From the NCBI GenBank assembly GCA_040390855.1, contig JAZJXO010000032.1, positions 1 to 55,877 on the forward strand: a DNA stretch of 55,877 nucleotides, read 5' to 3'. Below, one piece after another: positions 15,503 through 23,959 of the stretch (position 1 is the stretch's first letter; each line of letters starts with the position of its first letter). The stretch is from Parvibaculum sp040390855 (lineage in GTDB: Bacteria > Pseudomonadota > Alphaproteobacteria > Parvibaculales > Parvibaculaceae). The notes below the pieces were generated by a model. It made no database searches and was not told where the DNA came from. It worked only from the letters and a program-made list of their open reading frames with translations. The position numbers and the translations under genes are program-made.

Positions 15503-16309
15503 TTACAACCGCCAACCCGAATGAATGGTAGCGACACCGCCGGTAAGGTTGCGATAGGAGACGCGGGCAAAGCCTGCGTCTTCGATCATTGTTTTAAATT
15601 TGTCCTGCGGCGGAAAGCGGCGGATGCTCTCGACGAGATATTGATAGGGCTCGCCGTCGCCGGTGACCCATTGTCCGATTTTTGGGATTGCATCAAAGGA
15701 GAAGCGTTCATAGATCGTATCGAGCAGCGGCACGCTGACTTGGGAAAACTCAAGACACATGAAACGCCCGCCCGGTTTCAGGACGCGATAGGCATCGCGC
15801 AAGGCCTGATCAATATGGGTGACGTTGCGGATGCCGAAAGCGATGGTGTAGCCGTCAAATGAACGATCAGGAAAAGGAAGCGACTGCGCATCACCGCAGG
15901 CGAATTCGATCTGGCCTTCATAGTCTTTGGCTTCCGAGCGAGTCTTGCCGACGCCGAGCATGTGGCGGTTGATGTCGCAGACAGTGACATGTGTATTGGG
16001 ACCGGCGCGGTCGAGCAGACGGAAGGCGATGTCGCCTGTGCCGCCCGCAACGTCGATATGGGCGTAAGGCCGCTCCGAGCGCGGCGGATTGAGCCAGTCG
16101 ATCAGCGCAAGTTTCCAGGCGCGGTGAACGCCGCCGGACATGAGATCGTTCATCAGATCATAGCGCGAGGCGACTTGCTCGAAGACATTATGGACGAGCC
16201 TAGCTTTGTCGCCGGTCGCGACCGTCTTGAAGCCGAAATGCGTCGTGTCTTCAGGCCCTGCCTCGGGCGTTGAAAGATTTTCCGATTTCTGGTTTCGCTC
16301 GTTCATCAT
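15503..16309 (-). CDS. ubiE: Ubiquinone/menaquinone C-methyltransferase UbiE
   Basis: SAM-dependent C-methyltransferase acting in ubiquinone synthesis (2-polyprenyl-6-methoxy-1,4-benzoquinol methylation). It has about 268 residues. The UbiE signature YDLMNDLMSGGVHRAWK and SAM motif I IDVAGGTGDIAFRLLDR are clear, as are GDAQSLPFPDRSFDGYTIAFGIRN and LKPGGRFMCLEFS. Two ATG codons in tandem (16309 and 16306) are the likely start; the longer open frame upstream runs into the mutM promoter region. It is first in the minus-strand ubiE-ubiB cluster and divergent from mutM with about 80 bp between, a conserved arrangement near dnaA in rhizobia. Confidence 0.94.
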   Translation of the reverse strand: MMNERNQKSENLSTPEAGPEDTTHFGFKTVATGDKARLVHNVFEQVASRYDLMNDLMSGGVHRAWKLALIDWLNPPRSERPYAHIDVAGGTGDIAFRLLDRAGPNTHVTVCDINRHMLGVGKTRSEAKDYEGQIEFACGDAQSLPFPDRSFDGYTIAFGIRNVTHIDQALRDAYRVLKPGGRFMCLEFSQVSVPLLDTIYERFSFDAIPKIGQWVTGDGEPYQYLVESIRRFPPQDKFKTMIEDAGFARVSYRNLTGGVATIHSGWRL

Positions 16310-16389
16310 AGGCGGACCATAGCGGAAGGGGAGGAAGGGCGCTACTTTCGGGGCCCGATCCCGCCCGCTTCGAAAGATATGGCGACAAT

Positions 16390-17262
16390 ATGCCCGAACT
16401 GCCTGAAGTCGAAACGGTCCGGCGTGGTCTTGCACCGGTGCTCGAAGGAATGAGAATCGCGCGCGTGAGCCAGCGTCGGGCGAACCTGCGCTATCCGTTT
16501 CCTGTAAAGTTTGCCGAACGGCTGGAAGGACGCAAGATCTTGTCGCTCACGCGGCGGGCCAAATATCTCCTCATGCATATAGAGGGTGGCGAGGTGCTGA
16601 TCGTGCATCTGGGCATGTCGGGGCGTTTCACCATACATCCCCCGTTGAAGGCCCCCAAAAAGCCGGGCCTCTTCCATTTCGAAGTCACCGATGCCGGTGA
16701 AGGCAAGCATGACCACATGGTATGGGACATGGAGGGCGGCACACGCATTGTCTATTGCGATCACCGCCGCTTCGGTTTCATGGATCTGGTGGGCGAGGGC
16801 GCGCTTGACGCCAATAAGCATCTCGCCAATCTCGGACCCGAACCTCTGGGCAATGAATTTTCCGCAGCGACGCTCATCGAAAATTTCAAAGCCCGCAAAA
16901 CGCCCGTGAAATCGGCCTTGCTCGATCAGACGACGGTGGCGGGACTTGGCAATATATATGTCTGCGAGGCGCTGTTCCGCTCCGGCATTTCACCGACACG
17001 CGCAGCGGCCGACATTTCACGCGACAGGCTTGAGCGCCTCACGCGGGTGATCCGCGATGTTCTATCGGAAGCCATTGAAGCGGGTGGCTCGACTTTGCGC
17101 GATTATGCGCAGGCCGACGGCGCGCTTGGTTATTTTCAGCACTGCTTTCAGGTTTATGATCGCGAAGGCGAGGTCTGTTCAAAGCCCAAATGCGGCGCTA
17201 GGGTGAAGCGCATCGCCCAGAGCGGGCGCTCGACTTTCTTCTGCCCCAAATGCCAGAGATAA
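16390..17262 (+). CDS. mutM: Formamidopyrimidine-DNA glycosylase
   Basis: Bifunctional glycosylase/AP lyase of 290 residues that excises 8-oxoguanine and formamidopyrimidines from DNA. The N-terminal catalytic PELPEVETVRRGL starts directly after the initiator, giving the nucleophilic proline and the glutamate. RRAKYLLMH supplies the conserved lysine. The helix-two-turn-helix and Asn region reads LLDQTTVAGLGNIYVCEALF. The C-terminal zinc finger is complete: CSKPKCGARVKRIAQSGRSTFFCPKCQ. The last codons and stop sit inside a 14-bp exact tandem duplication (see repeat). Confidence 0.96.
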   Translation: MPELPEVETVRRGLAPVLEGMRIARVSQRRANLRYPFPVKFAERLEGRKILSLTRRAKYLLMHIEGGEVLIVHLGMSGRFTIHPPLKAPKKPGLFHFEVTDAGEGKHDHMVWDMEGGTRIVYCDHRRFGFMDLVGEGALDANKHLANLGPEPLGNEFSAATLIENFKARKTPVKSALLDQTTVAGLGNIYVCEALFRSGISPTRAAADISRDRLERLTRVIRDVLSEAIEAGGSTLRDYAQADGALGYFQHCFQVYDREGEVCSKPKCGARVKRIAQSGRSTFFCPKCQR

Positions 17263-17281
17263 TTAATCAGAGATAATTAAT
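17254..17281 (+). repeat. 14-bp tandem duplication at the mutM stop
   Basis: The unit cagagataattaat occurs twice back to back (17254-17267 and 17268-17281) with no mismatch. The first copy contains the last two mutM codons and the TAA stop. It looks like a recent slippage duplication. Confidence 0.9.
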
Positions 17282-17334
17282 CTGGGATGACGGGCTCAAG
17301 AATGTTGATGGGCGGGGATAGAAAGTTGACGCGC

Positions 17335-17718
17335 ATGTTGGGTCGTATTTTTGCATTGCTGCTGTTTGTGGTGGCGCTGCCGCTTGCCACGGTCGCATCG
17401 GCACAGGAAAAATATCTCGATGCCGTCGAAGACATGCCGCTGATGGACGGGCTGCATGAGACGGGCGAAGGCGGCATGGTGTTTGACAAACCCAATGGCC
17501 GCATCGTGCGTACCATTGCCGAAGGCCGCGTGGGTCTCACGTCGGCGCGGCGTTTTTATGAAAACACATTGCCGCAGCTTGGCTGGGTGCGTCACAAAAA
17601 ACTGGAACTGATCGGCGATCTTCTCGTCTTCGACCGCGAGAGCGAGAGGCTCGAAATCGAGTTTGTGCCGATCTCCGGTGGCAAGACACAAGTGCGTTTT
17701 TCCTTCGAGCCGAACTAG
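17335..17718 (+). CDS. Hypothetical exported protein
   Basis: Unrecognised small protein of 127 residues with a clear signal peptide (MLGRIFALLLFVVALPLATVASAQ, probable cleavage after ASA). The mature part of about 100 residues is mixed alpha/beta without cysteines: EDMPLMDGLHETGEGGMVFDKPNGRIV, a central SARRFYENTLPQLGW and a C-terminal beta-rich RLEIEFVPISGGKTQVRFSFEPN. The phrase about a peptide maturing into FYENTLPQLGW is typical of small alphaproteobacterial hypotheticals between mutM and ech. An upstream ATG at 17302 is possible but would add residues before the signal. It is probably cotranscribed with ech 33 bp downstream. No function assigned. Confidence 0.65.
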   Translation: MLGRIFALLLFVVALPLATVASAQEKYLDAVEDMPLMDGLHETGEGGMVFDKPNGRIVRTIAEGRVGLTSARRFYENTLPQLGWVRHKKLELIGDLLVFDRESERLEIEFVPISGGKTQVRFSFEPN

Positions 17719-17751
17719 TCTGAAAAAAATTAGAATTAAAGAGAGTGCGTC

Positions 17752-18528
17752 ATGGCCTATGAGAACATCATTGTCGAAACGAAAGAGACGGTCGGTCTCA
17801 TCACGCTGAACCGGCCCGACGCATTGAATGCATTGAACAAGGCGCTGATGGATGAACTGACATTGGCGATTGATGCCTTTGAAGCCGATGACGGCATCCA
17901 CTGCATCGTGCTGACCGGCTCGCAGAAAGCCTTTGCGGCGGGCGCCGACATCAAGGAGATGCAGCCCAAATCCTATATGGATGTCTATCGCGAAGACTTC
18001 ATCACCGCGAACTGGGAGCGCACAACGCGGGCGCGCAAGCCCACCATTGCGGCAGTCGCGGGCTATGCGCTGGGTGGCGGCTGCGAGCTTGCCATGATGT
18101 GCGACATGATCATCTGTGCCGATAACGCTAAATTCGGTCAGCCCGAGATCAACTTGGGCGTGATGCCCGGGGCGGGCGGCACGCAGCGCCTCACTCGCTT
18201 TGTCGGTAAATCGAAGGCGATGGACATGTGCCTCACGGGCCGGATGATGGATGCGACCGAGGCTGAGCGCTCGGGATTGGTGAGCCGCGTGGTGCCGGTG
18301 GCGGATCTTCTGGCGGAAGCCTTGAAGATTGCCGCTGTGATAGCGGCAAAGTCGCTCCCTATCGCCATGATGACCAAGGAAAGCGTCAACCGGGCCTATG
18401 AGACGACGTTGAGCGAGGGTGTGCGCTTTGAGCGGCGTTTGTTCCATTCGATGTTTGCCACCGAGGACAAAAAGGAGGGCATGACCGCTTTTGTCGAAAA
18501 ACGGCCTGCCGCCTTCAAGAACCGCTGA
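17752..18528 (+). CDS. Enoyl-CoA hydratase
   Basis: Crotonase-family protein of 258 residues, hydrating trans-2-enoyl-CoA in fatty acid beta-oxidation. The oxyanion-hole segments are FAAGADIKEM and ALGGGCELAMMCD. The two catalytic glutamates fit CELAM and FGQPEINLGVMPGAGGTQRL. The C-terminal trimer helix ends FVEKRPAAFKNR. Short-chain specificity (EchA/FadB1 type) is the usual annotation and fits the length. It lies between mutM and rpsT, as in other alphaproteobacteria, without other beta-oxidation genes. Start ATG after gagag at 17740-17744. Confidence 0.92.
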   Translation: MAYENIIVETKETVGLITLNRPDALNALNKALMDELTLAIDAFEADDGIHCIVLTGSQKAFAAGADIKEMQPKSYMDVYREDFITANWERTTRARKPTIAAVAGYALGGGCELAMMCDMIICADNAKFGQPEINLGVMPGAGGTQRLTRFVGKSKAMDMCLTGRMMDATEAERSGLVSRVVPVADLLAEALKIAAVIAAKSLPIAMMTKESVNRAYETTLSEGVRFERRLFHSMFATEDKKEGMTAFVEKRPAAFKNR

Positions 18529-18604
18529 GGCAAACCATTAAACCACATCAAAAAGTGCTGAATCCGGCCCTTTTTGGTGCGACTTTTGGGGCTTATCCAT
18601 CCTG

Positions 18605-18633
18605 TTGACGGGGCCCCATGGTCCACGTATAAC
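18605..18633 (+). promoter_or_regulatory. Sigma-70-type promoter for rpsT
   Basis: A ttgacg -35 (18605-18610) and tataac -10 (18628-18633) are separated by exactly 17 bp. This near-consensus promoter would start transcription near 18640, giving a leader of about 160 bases before rpsT. In that leader a 14-bp perfect palindrome (gcggggg/cccccgc, 18738-18751) could form a hairpin; autogenous control by S20 is conceivable but not shown. Confidence 0.75.
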
Positions 18634-18803
18634 GCGCGCCTCAAAGTCGGCATGGCCCCTTTCTCTGTGGGGCTGCTTTTTTGAGGTTGTCATTCGGATT
18701 TTCGGTCAGATTTTCCGGATGTGAATTTAGGAATTTCGCGGGGGCCCCCGCAGGACAAAACGTCGGAGTCGCGAGGACTTCGAAGACACAAGGTCTAAAG
18801 ACA

Positions 18804-19070
18804 ATGGCGAATACACAGTCCGCGAAAAAAGCGATCCGCAAGATCGAAGCCCGCACTGCGGTCAACAAGGATCGTCGCTCGCGTATGCGCAGCTTCATCC
18901 GCAAAGTTGAAGAAGCGATCGCTTCCGGCAACAAGGCCGATGCGGCGACAGCGCTGAAGGCGGCAGAGCCGGAAATCATGCGCGCCGCTCAGAAGGGCGT
19001 TGCACACAAGAACACCGCCTCGCGCAAAATCTCGCGCCTCTCGGCTCGCGTGAAAGCGATCACCGCTTAA
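18804..19070 (+). CDS. rpsT: Small ribosomal subunit protein bS20
   Basis: Primary 16S rRNA-binding protein of the 30S subunit, 88 residues. It has the typical start MANTQSAKKAIRKIEARTAVNKDRRSRMRS and basic three-helix body. The ORF extends upstream but the ATG at 18804 gives the conserved N-terminus. A strong promoter lies at 18605-18633 and an intrinsic terminator follows at 19158-19191, so it is monocistronic. rpsT before dnaA is the conserved alphaproteobacterial order. Confidence 0.97.
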   Translation: MANTQSAKKAIRKIEARTAVNKDRRSRMRSFIRKVEEAIASGNKADAATALKAAEPEIMRAAQKGVAHKNTASRKISRLSARVKAITA

Positions 19071-19796
19071 TCTTCGCTGGTGGCGTAGTTCACCCGCTCG
19101 ATCATAAAGCGTAACGAACGTCGACACGAGCAGGCCCTGACGAAATCAAAAGAGTTCAAGCCCGCGTGCATTTTTTGTACGCGGGCTTTTTCACGCTCGG
19201 ATTTTTCTTGCGCATCGCGTGTCATGGTCACGAGGAGGCGGGAAAAAAACACGCACCATAAAAATGTCATGCCTTTAAAGTTTTAACGATCACTCATGCC
19301 TGTGTTGTCATGCAATATCGCAGTCGCAACCCGTAGCGCGTCAAAGCTCAACCATTTGCGGCACTTAAGGCGCGGCGCTCATGTTGTTCTGCGATGCGAG
19401 TGTGTTTTCACTTTTCACACGCGGTGTTTTTGGTGTCGCAAACCCACCCTGAACGTGAAGTTTTTTAGACGGAATCGATTCTTCTGCTTGCGTGAGAGGG
19501 GTCCAATCGGTATGTTTAATCATGTGATTGAGACCGACGAATACTGTGTTTCTTAAGTAATCATCCACTAAATACAGTAATCGCCAGTGCCTCACTGATC
19601 AGACAAAAGTACCCATCCAGTAACCGGCCGCAGACTGCAAGGACCGCGCAAGACGTGGTTTTGCAGGCAGAAAGCCTGTCTCTCCGGTGGGGACCGGTCG
19701 AAGGCCGGATGGACCGGATGGGAATGAGAACCGCGCGGGAGACATGCATCTCGACATGTATTTCCGGGTGCGGCGTGAGACAGAAAGGTGCGACGG
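19071..19796 (+). other. Long rpsT-to-rhodanese/dnaA intergenic region
   Basis: About 725 bp. It holds the rpsT terminator (19158-19191), two abutting GANTC sites (gaatc at 19472-19476 and gattc at 19477-19481) and a GC-rich stretch with several inverted repeats at about 19620-19730. That stretch could fold in the leader of the next transcript. I looked for DnaA boxes: only weak matches such as tcatccact at 19561-19569 (2 mismatches). An 86-codon frame at 19296-19556 looks non-coding. I do not call an origin. Confidence 0.5.
19158..19191 (+). terminator. Rho-independent terminator of rpsT
   Basis: A perfect 10-bp stem (aagcccgcgt at 19158-19167, acgcgggctt at 19179-19188) with an 11-base loop ends in a run of five T (19187-19191). 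It lies about 90 bp after the rpsT stop. Confidence 0.88.
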
Positions 19797-20285
19797 ATGC
19801 CGGGCGAGACAAGTGATAAAATCATGCCCGCGACTTTAAGCGCCAAGCCTGCGGACTATGCAGGTGATATATCGGTCGCCGAAGCTTGGCGGGTTCTCGG
19901 TGAAAATCCTAAAGCTGTTCTCATTGATGTGCGCACGCGCGCGGAATGGTCCTTCGTCGGTACGGCCGATCTCGGCAGTCTCGGCAAAGAAGCCTTGCTT
20001 GTCGAATGGGCGAGCTTTCCGGCAATGAATGCGAACGGAAATTTTGTCAGCGAAGTGACGGCGGCGCTGGAAGAAGTGGCAGGCAAGGACGCGAAATCGG
20101 TGCCGGTTTTTTTCCTCTGCCGCTCGGGTGCGCGGTCGCGCGCTGCGGCAAAGGCAGTGACGGCGCAGGGATACAGCGCGGCATTTAATATTGCAGGCGG
20201 CTTTGAAGGCGATCTCGACGAGGCACGTCAACGCGGTCACGCCAATGGCTGGAAAGCTTCGGGTCTTCCCTGGGTTCAGTCCTGA
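19797..20285 (+). CDS. Rhodanese-like sulfurtransferase
   Basis: Single rhodanese-domain protein of 162 residues. The domain starts DISVAEAWRVLGENPKAVLIDVRTRAEWSFVG and ends DEARQRGHANGWKASGLPW. The active loop CRSGARSRAAAKA has the catalytic cysteine and six-residue loop of sulfide-transferring rhodaneses, so it should be active. The C-terminal GHANGWKASGLPWVQS tail is common to this alphaproteobacterial subfamily. ATG 19797 follows agaaagg; a GTG at 19788 and ATG at 19824 are alternatives. Gene lies 262 bp before dnaA in the same direction; the relation may be only positional. Confidence 0.85.
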   Translation: MPGETSDKIMPATLSAKPADYAGDISVAEAWRVLGENPKAVLIDVRTRAEWSFVGTADLGSLGKEALLVEWASFPAMNANGNFVSEVTAALEEVAGKDAKSVPVFFLCRSGARSRAAAKAVTAQGYSAAFNIAGGFEGDLDEARQRGHANGWKASGLPWVQS

Positions 20286-20547
20286 TAACGAATATGATTT
20301 GAAAAATTTTCGATTGCGGCGTGAAAAATCCGTTCAGGCGGAGCGGAGTGGGGGGCCAGGGGGTCTTTCAAAAATGAAATGCGGATGCGGACAGACGGAA
20401 AACCGTTTGCCCGGAGGAGCGCTGTAAAGATTGTGAGTTGGACTAAGGGGTGACGGGAATTGATGCGGGCAGGCGGGCCTTGTGTTGATCCTTTCTTTCC
20501 TGCTGCGGGCCGGTGCGGGGCTGGAGTCTATAAAGGGGTTAGAGGCT

Positions 20548-22347
20548 GTGAACGAAGACAAGACGGGTTCGATTGCCAAAACAGGCTTTCGCTCCAAAGG
20601 GGACGCTCTCTCCACAGGCGGCGAGGCCATGCCGAAAATCGATTTTTCGCGTGAGAGTGTGCGCGAAATTCAGGCGCAGTCCTCTGCGATTGAAAGCGAG
20701 CGCGAGCTTGCGACGCGTGCGCTGGCGGGCCGCGCGGCGGAGCGTGCGAATGCTGCCGAGCGCAATTCCGACGTCATTAATTCCGGCGTGAATAATTCCG
20801 AAGTCAATACTGCGGCGTCTGTCGTCGTGCCGGGTCTCTCTGCCCAGTGGCAGCGTGTGCGCGCACGTCTGTTCGCAGAGCTTGGCGAAGCCACATTCAA
20901 TAGCTGGTTCAAGCAGATAGAGCTGATCGGTCTGGGTGACGGCCGCGTTATTCTCGCTGTTCCCACACGCTTTATTCGCAACTGGTTGCAGTCTCATTAT
21001 GCCGAGCGCCTGACGACGCTGTGGAATGAAGAAGACGCAAGCCTGACGCGTGTTGAAATTCTGGTGCAGGCCCATGTCTCGCAGGGCGTGCAGAACGCCG
21101 CCGCGAAGTCTGCGTCATCGGCTCTTCGCGCCGAGCAAAAATCAGAGACCCGCAGCGATCGTCCGCGCGAACAAAGCGGCCAGATGCGTGCGGTAGGCGC
21201 CTCTGTGCCGCAAGCCGCAAGCCTCGCTCCGAAATCAGCAGGCTTCATGGCCAATGCGCGCGAAAGCGTGCCAGCCGGTTTTGAAGATGCAGGCGTCGGC
21301 GCGCCGCTCGATCCGCGCTTCACCTTTGAAAATTTCATCGTCGGCAAATCGAACGAGCTTGCTCATGCGGCCGCGCGCCGTGTGTCGGAAGCAACGGACG
21401 TCACCTTCAATCCGCTTTTTCTTTACGGTGGTGTGGGTCTTGGCAAGACGCATCTCATGCACGCTATTGCCTGGGAAATCCGCCGCCGTCAGCCCGAGCG
21501 TAAAGTGCTTTATCTCTCGGCTGAAAAATTCATGTACCAGTTTGTGCGTGCGTTGCGTTTCAAAGACACGATGGCCTTCAAGCAGCAGTTCCGCGCGGTC
21601 GATGTGCTGATGATCGACGATGTGCAGTTCATCTCCGGCAAGGAATCGACACAGGAAGAATTCTTCCACACATTCAATGCGCTGATCGACCATAACCGTC
21701 AGGTCATTATCTCGGCAGACCGTTCGCCGTCGGACCTTGAAGGCATTGAGGAGCGTATCCGCTCGCGTCTCGGCTGGGGCTTGGCCGCAGACATTCATCC
21801 GACCGATTACGAGCTGCGCCTCGGAATCCTGCAGTCAAAGGCTGAAGAAATGCTCGGCCGCAACGGGCCGATTCATATGCCTGCCGGTGTGCTCGAATTT
21901 CTTGCCCACCGCATTGTCTCCAATGTGCGTGAGCTTGAAGGGGCGTTGAAACGCGTGGTGGCCTATGCCTCGCTGGTCGGTCGCCCGATCACGCTCGAAA
22001 TGAGTCAGGACGTGCTGCGCGATCTGCTGCGCTGCAATGACCGCAAGGTAACGATCGAAGAAATCCAGCGCCGCGTGGCCGAGTATTACAACGTGCGTCT
22101 GGCTGACATGCTGTCGGCGCGGCGTGCCCGTGCGGTGGCGAGGCCCCGTCAGGTCGCCATGTGGCTTTCCAAGCAGCTTACCTCCCGTTCGCTGCCTGAA
22201 ATCGGTCGCAAGTTCGGTGGCCGCGATCACACGACCGTCATCCACGCGGTCCGTAAGATCGACGAACTCCGTCAGGCTGACAGCGGTATGGACGAGGATG
22301 TGGATTTGCTGAAACGTATGCTGGAGGGCGGCGCGGGCGCCAATTAA
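20548..22347 (+). CDS. dnaA: Chromosomal replication initiator DnaA with long N-terminal extension
   Basis: AAA+ initiator that binds DnaA boxes at the origin and melts it for helicase loading. From a GTG at 20548 (agagg upstream) it has 599 residues, longer than the usual 450-520. Domain I begins about residue 96 (LSAQWQRVRARLFAELGEATFNSWFKQ). Domain III has FTFENFIVGKSNELAHAAA, Walker A GGVGLGKTHL and Walker B LMIDDVQFI. Domain IV ends with the DNA-binding signature GRDHTTVIHAVRKID. The extra N-terminal ~95 residues are charged, Ala/Glu/Asn-rich and low complexity. A shorter start at ATG 20629 would still leave about 68 extra residues. The 262-bp leader after the rhodanese gene shows no clear DnaA boxes. 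Confidence 0.95.
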   Translation: MNEDKTGSIAKTGFRSKGDALSTGGEAMPKIDFSRESVREIQAQSSAIESERELATRALAGRAAERANAAERNSDVINSGVNNSEVNTAASVVVPGLSAQWQRVRARLFAELGEATFNSWFKQIELIGLGDGRVILAVPTRFIRNWLQSHYAERLTTLWNEEDASLTRVEILVQAHVSQGVQNAAAKSASSALRAEQKSETRSDRPREQSGQMRAVGASVPQAASLAPKSAGFMANARESVPAGFEDAGVGAPLDPRFTFENFIVGKSNELAHAAARRVSEATDVTFNPLFLYGGVGLGKTHLMHAIAWEIRRRQPERKVLYLSAEKFMYQFVRALRFKDTMAFKQQFRAVDVLMIDDVQFISGKESTQEEFFHTFNALIDHNRQVIISADRSPSDLEGIEERIRSRLGWGLAADIHPTDYELRLGILQSKAEEMLGRNGPIHMPAGVLEFLAHRIVSNVRELEGALKRVVAYASLVGRPITLEMSQDVLRDLLRCNDRKVTIEEIQRRVAEYYNVRLADMLSARRARAVARPRQVAMWLSKQLTSRSLPEIGRKFGGRDHTTVIHAVRKIDELRQADSGMDEDVDLLKRMLEGGAGAN

Positions 22348-22805
22348 ACAGCCCTCTTACAGCAGCCGATCCGGCCTCTATTTTACGCAGGCCGGAGGGG
22401 ATTTTCGGGCCTCTTTTGCCCCCTGTTTCCCTTGCTGAAAAACGTGCAACGCATGAGCGATCTGCTATAGTCTTTTTCAAGATTTTCTGCGGGAATCCGG
22501 CTTGCGCCGGTCTGTTCCGGCAGGGGCCTGAAAAGGGGTGTTTTCAAGGCGCCGCGCCGGTCTTTCCCGACCCCCTTTCCAGAGGTGGGCTGACGAGGAT
22601 CGGACACATGGATAGCGCCCCCGGAGCGGGGATCGTGCAGGCCATGGGCCCGGACCCCGCCAACTCACCGATCATTAAGGGGAATCAGACGAGGTTTGCA
22701 CCTGTCCGCAAATCTCTAGCGGTTAGCAGCGGGACCGGTGTTTGAGCATGTGGCTTGAGCCTCGGGTCCGAATTGAATGTCCAAACGGGGGACCTTAGAG
22801 AGAGC
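22348..22805 (+). other. dnaA-dnaN intergenic region
   Basis: About 458 bp without a supported gene. A 109-codon frame at 22416-22745 has no family resemblance and no ribosome site. An extended -10 motif, TG-c-tatagt, lies at 22463-22471 without a good -35 and could serve dnaN. GC-rich inverted segments (for example gccggtctgttccggc near 22505) suggest a folded dnaN leader. No TTATCCACA-type DnaA box was found. Confidence 0.45.
22463..22471 (+). promoter_or_regulatory. Possible extended -10 promoter for dnaN
   Basis: TG at 22463-22464, one base, then tatagt at 22466-22471. The -35 region is poor, which extended -10 promoters tolerate. Transcription would start about 330 bp before the dnaN ATG. 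Confidence 0.4.
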
Positions 22806-23924
22806 ATGAAGATCACGATCGAACGGGGCGCACTCCTCAAGTCTCTCAATCATGTGCAATCGGTTGTCGAGCGCCGCAACACCATTCCCATTCTCTCCAA
22901 TGTGCTGCTGCGTGCGGCTGACGGCCAGTTGAGCCTCACCGCCACCGATCTCGACATCGAGGTTGTGGAAGCCATTGATGCCGATGTGGCGCAGGCGGGC
23001 GGCACTACCGCGTCCGCCCACACGCTTTACGACATTGTCCGCAAATTGCCGGACGGGGCGCAGGTCGAGCTTTCAACAGGTCCCGATGAGGGCCGTTTGC
23101 AGCTCACCTCCGGTCGCTCGCGTTTCGCGCTTCAGGTTTTGCCGCAGGAAGATTTCCCCGCGATGGCCGCAGGCCAGCTGCCGCATCATTTCGAACTTCC
23201 CGCCGAAGCCATGCGTCGTCTCATCGACAAGACGCGCTTTGCGATCTCGACCGAAGAGACGCGCTATTATCTGAACGGCATCTACCTTCATGCGGTCGAG
23301 ACCGGCAAGGTCAAGGCGCTGCGTGCTGTCGCCACCGACGGTCACCGTCTCGCTCAGGTCGATCACGATCTGCCGGAAGGGGCCAAGGGCATGGCCGGTG
23401 TCATCGTCCCGCGCAAGACCGTTGTTGAACTCCAGAAGCTTCTGGAAGGCGATGCGGGCTCGATTTCAGTGGGTGTCTCCGACACCAAGATCCGTTTTGA
23501 ATTCGGCGGTGTGGTGCTGACGTCCAAACTCATCGACGGCACCTTCCCCGACTATGGCCGCGTCATCCCAGCCGACAATGACAAAGTGCTTCAGGTCGAC
23601 GGCAAGCGTTTTGCCGAAGCGGTTGATCGCGTCTCCACGATTTCGACAGAAAAATCACGCGCTGTGAAACTCAATCTCGAAGAAGGCAAGCTCACGCTCT
23701 CGGTGACAAACCCCGATAGCGGCAGCGCGACGGAGGAGCTTTCTGTCTCTTACAGCGCCGCCCCCATCGAGATCGGTTTCAATGCGCGTTACCTCCTCGA
23801 CATTACCGGCCAGCTTGACGGTGCCGAGGCGACCTTTGCGCTGGCCGATAGTGGCTCGCCGACGCTGGTGCGCGACGCCGATGATGACAAGGCGATTTAC
23901 GTTCTCATGCCGATGCGCGTTTAG
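22806..23924 (+). CDS. dnaN: DNA polymerase III sliding clamp (beta subunit)
   Basis: The ring-shaped processivity factor that tethers polymerase III to DNA, 372 residues. The N-terminus MKITIERGALLKSLNHVQSVVERRNTIPILSNVLL and the C-terminal ALADSGSPTLVRDADDDKAIYVLMPMRV are diagnostic, and three beta-clamp domains fit the length. The ATG at 22806 is preceded by a purine-rich gagagagc; a longer frame upstream lacks homology. Order dnaA-dnaN-recF-(clpP-like)-gyrB on one strand. Confidence 0.97.
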   Translation: MKITIERGALLKSLNHVQSVVERRNTIPILSNVLLRAADGQLSLTATDLDIEVVEAIDADVAQAGGTTASAHTLYDIVRKLPDGAQVELSTGPDEGRLQLTSGRSRFALQVLPQEDFPAMAAGQLPHHFELPAEAMRRLIDKTRFAISTEETRYYLNGIYLHAVETGKVKALRAVATDGHRLAQVDHDLPEGAKGMAGVIVPRKTVVELQKLLEGDAGSISVGVSDTKIRFEFGGVVLTSKLIDGTFPDYGRVIPADNDKVLQVDGKRFAEAVDRVSTISTEKSRAVKLNLEEGKLTLSVTNPDSGSATEELSVSYSAAPIEIGFNARYLLDITGQLDGAEATFALADSGSPTLVRDADDDKAIYVLMPMRV

Positions 23925-23959
23925 GCGCTGGGCAGAGGCGATAGCGAAGATTGGCCCTT

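Noticed and set aside
19296..19556. 86-codon frame in the rpsT-rhodanese gap
   Set aside because: Atypical composition, no ribosome site and no resemblance to known proteins.
22416..22745. 109-codon frame between dnaA and dnaN
   Set aside because: No ribosome site, no family resemblance, and it overlaps a probable structured leader and promoter.
19071..22805. Chromosomal origin (oriC) near dnaA
   Set aside because: I found no cluster of TTATNCACA-type DnaA boxes in the rpsT-dnaA or dnaA-dnaN gaps, only weak singles. In many Hyphomicrobiales the origin is near hemE instead. A GC-skew plot of the full chromosome would decide.
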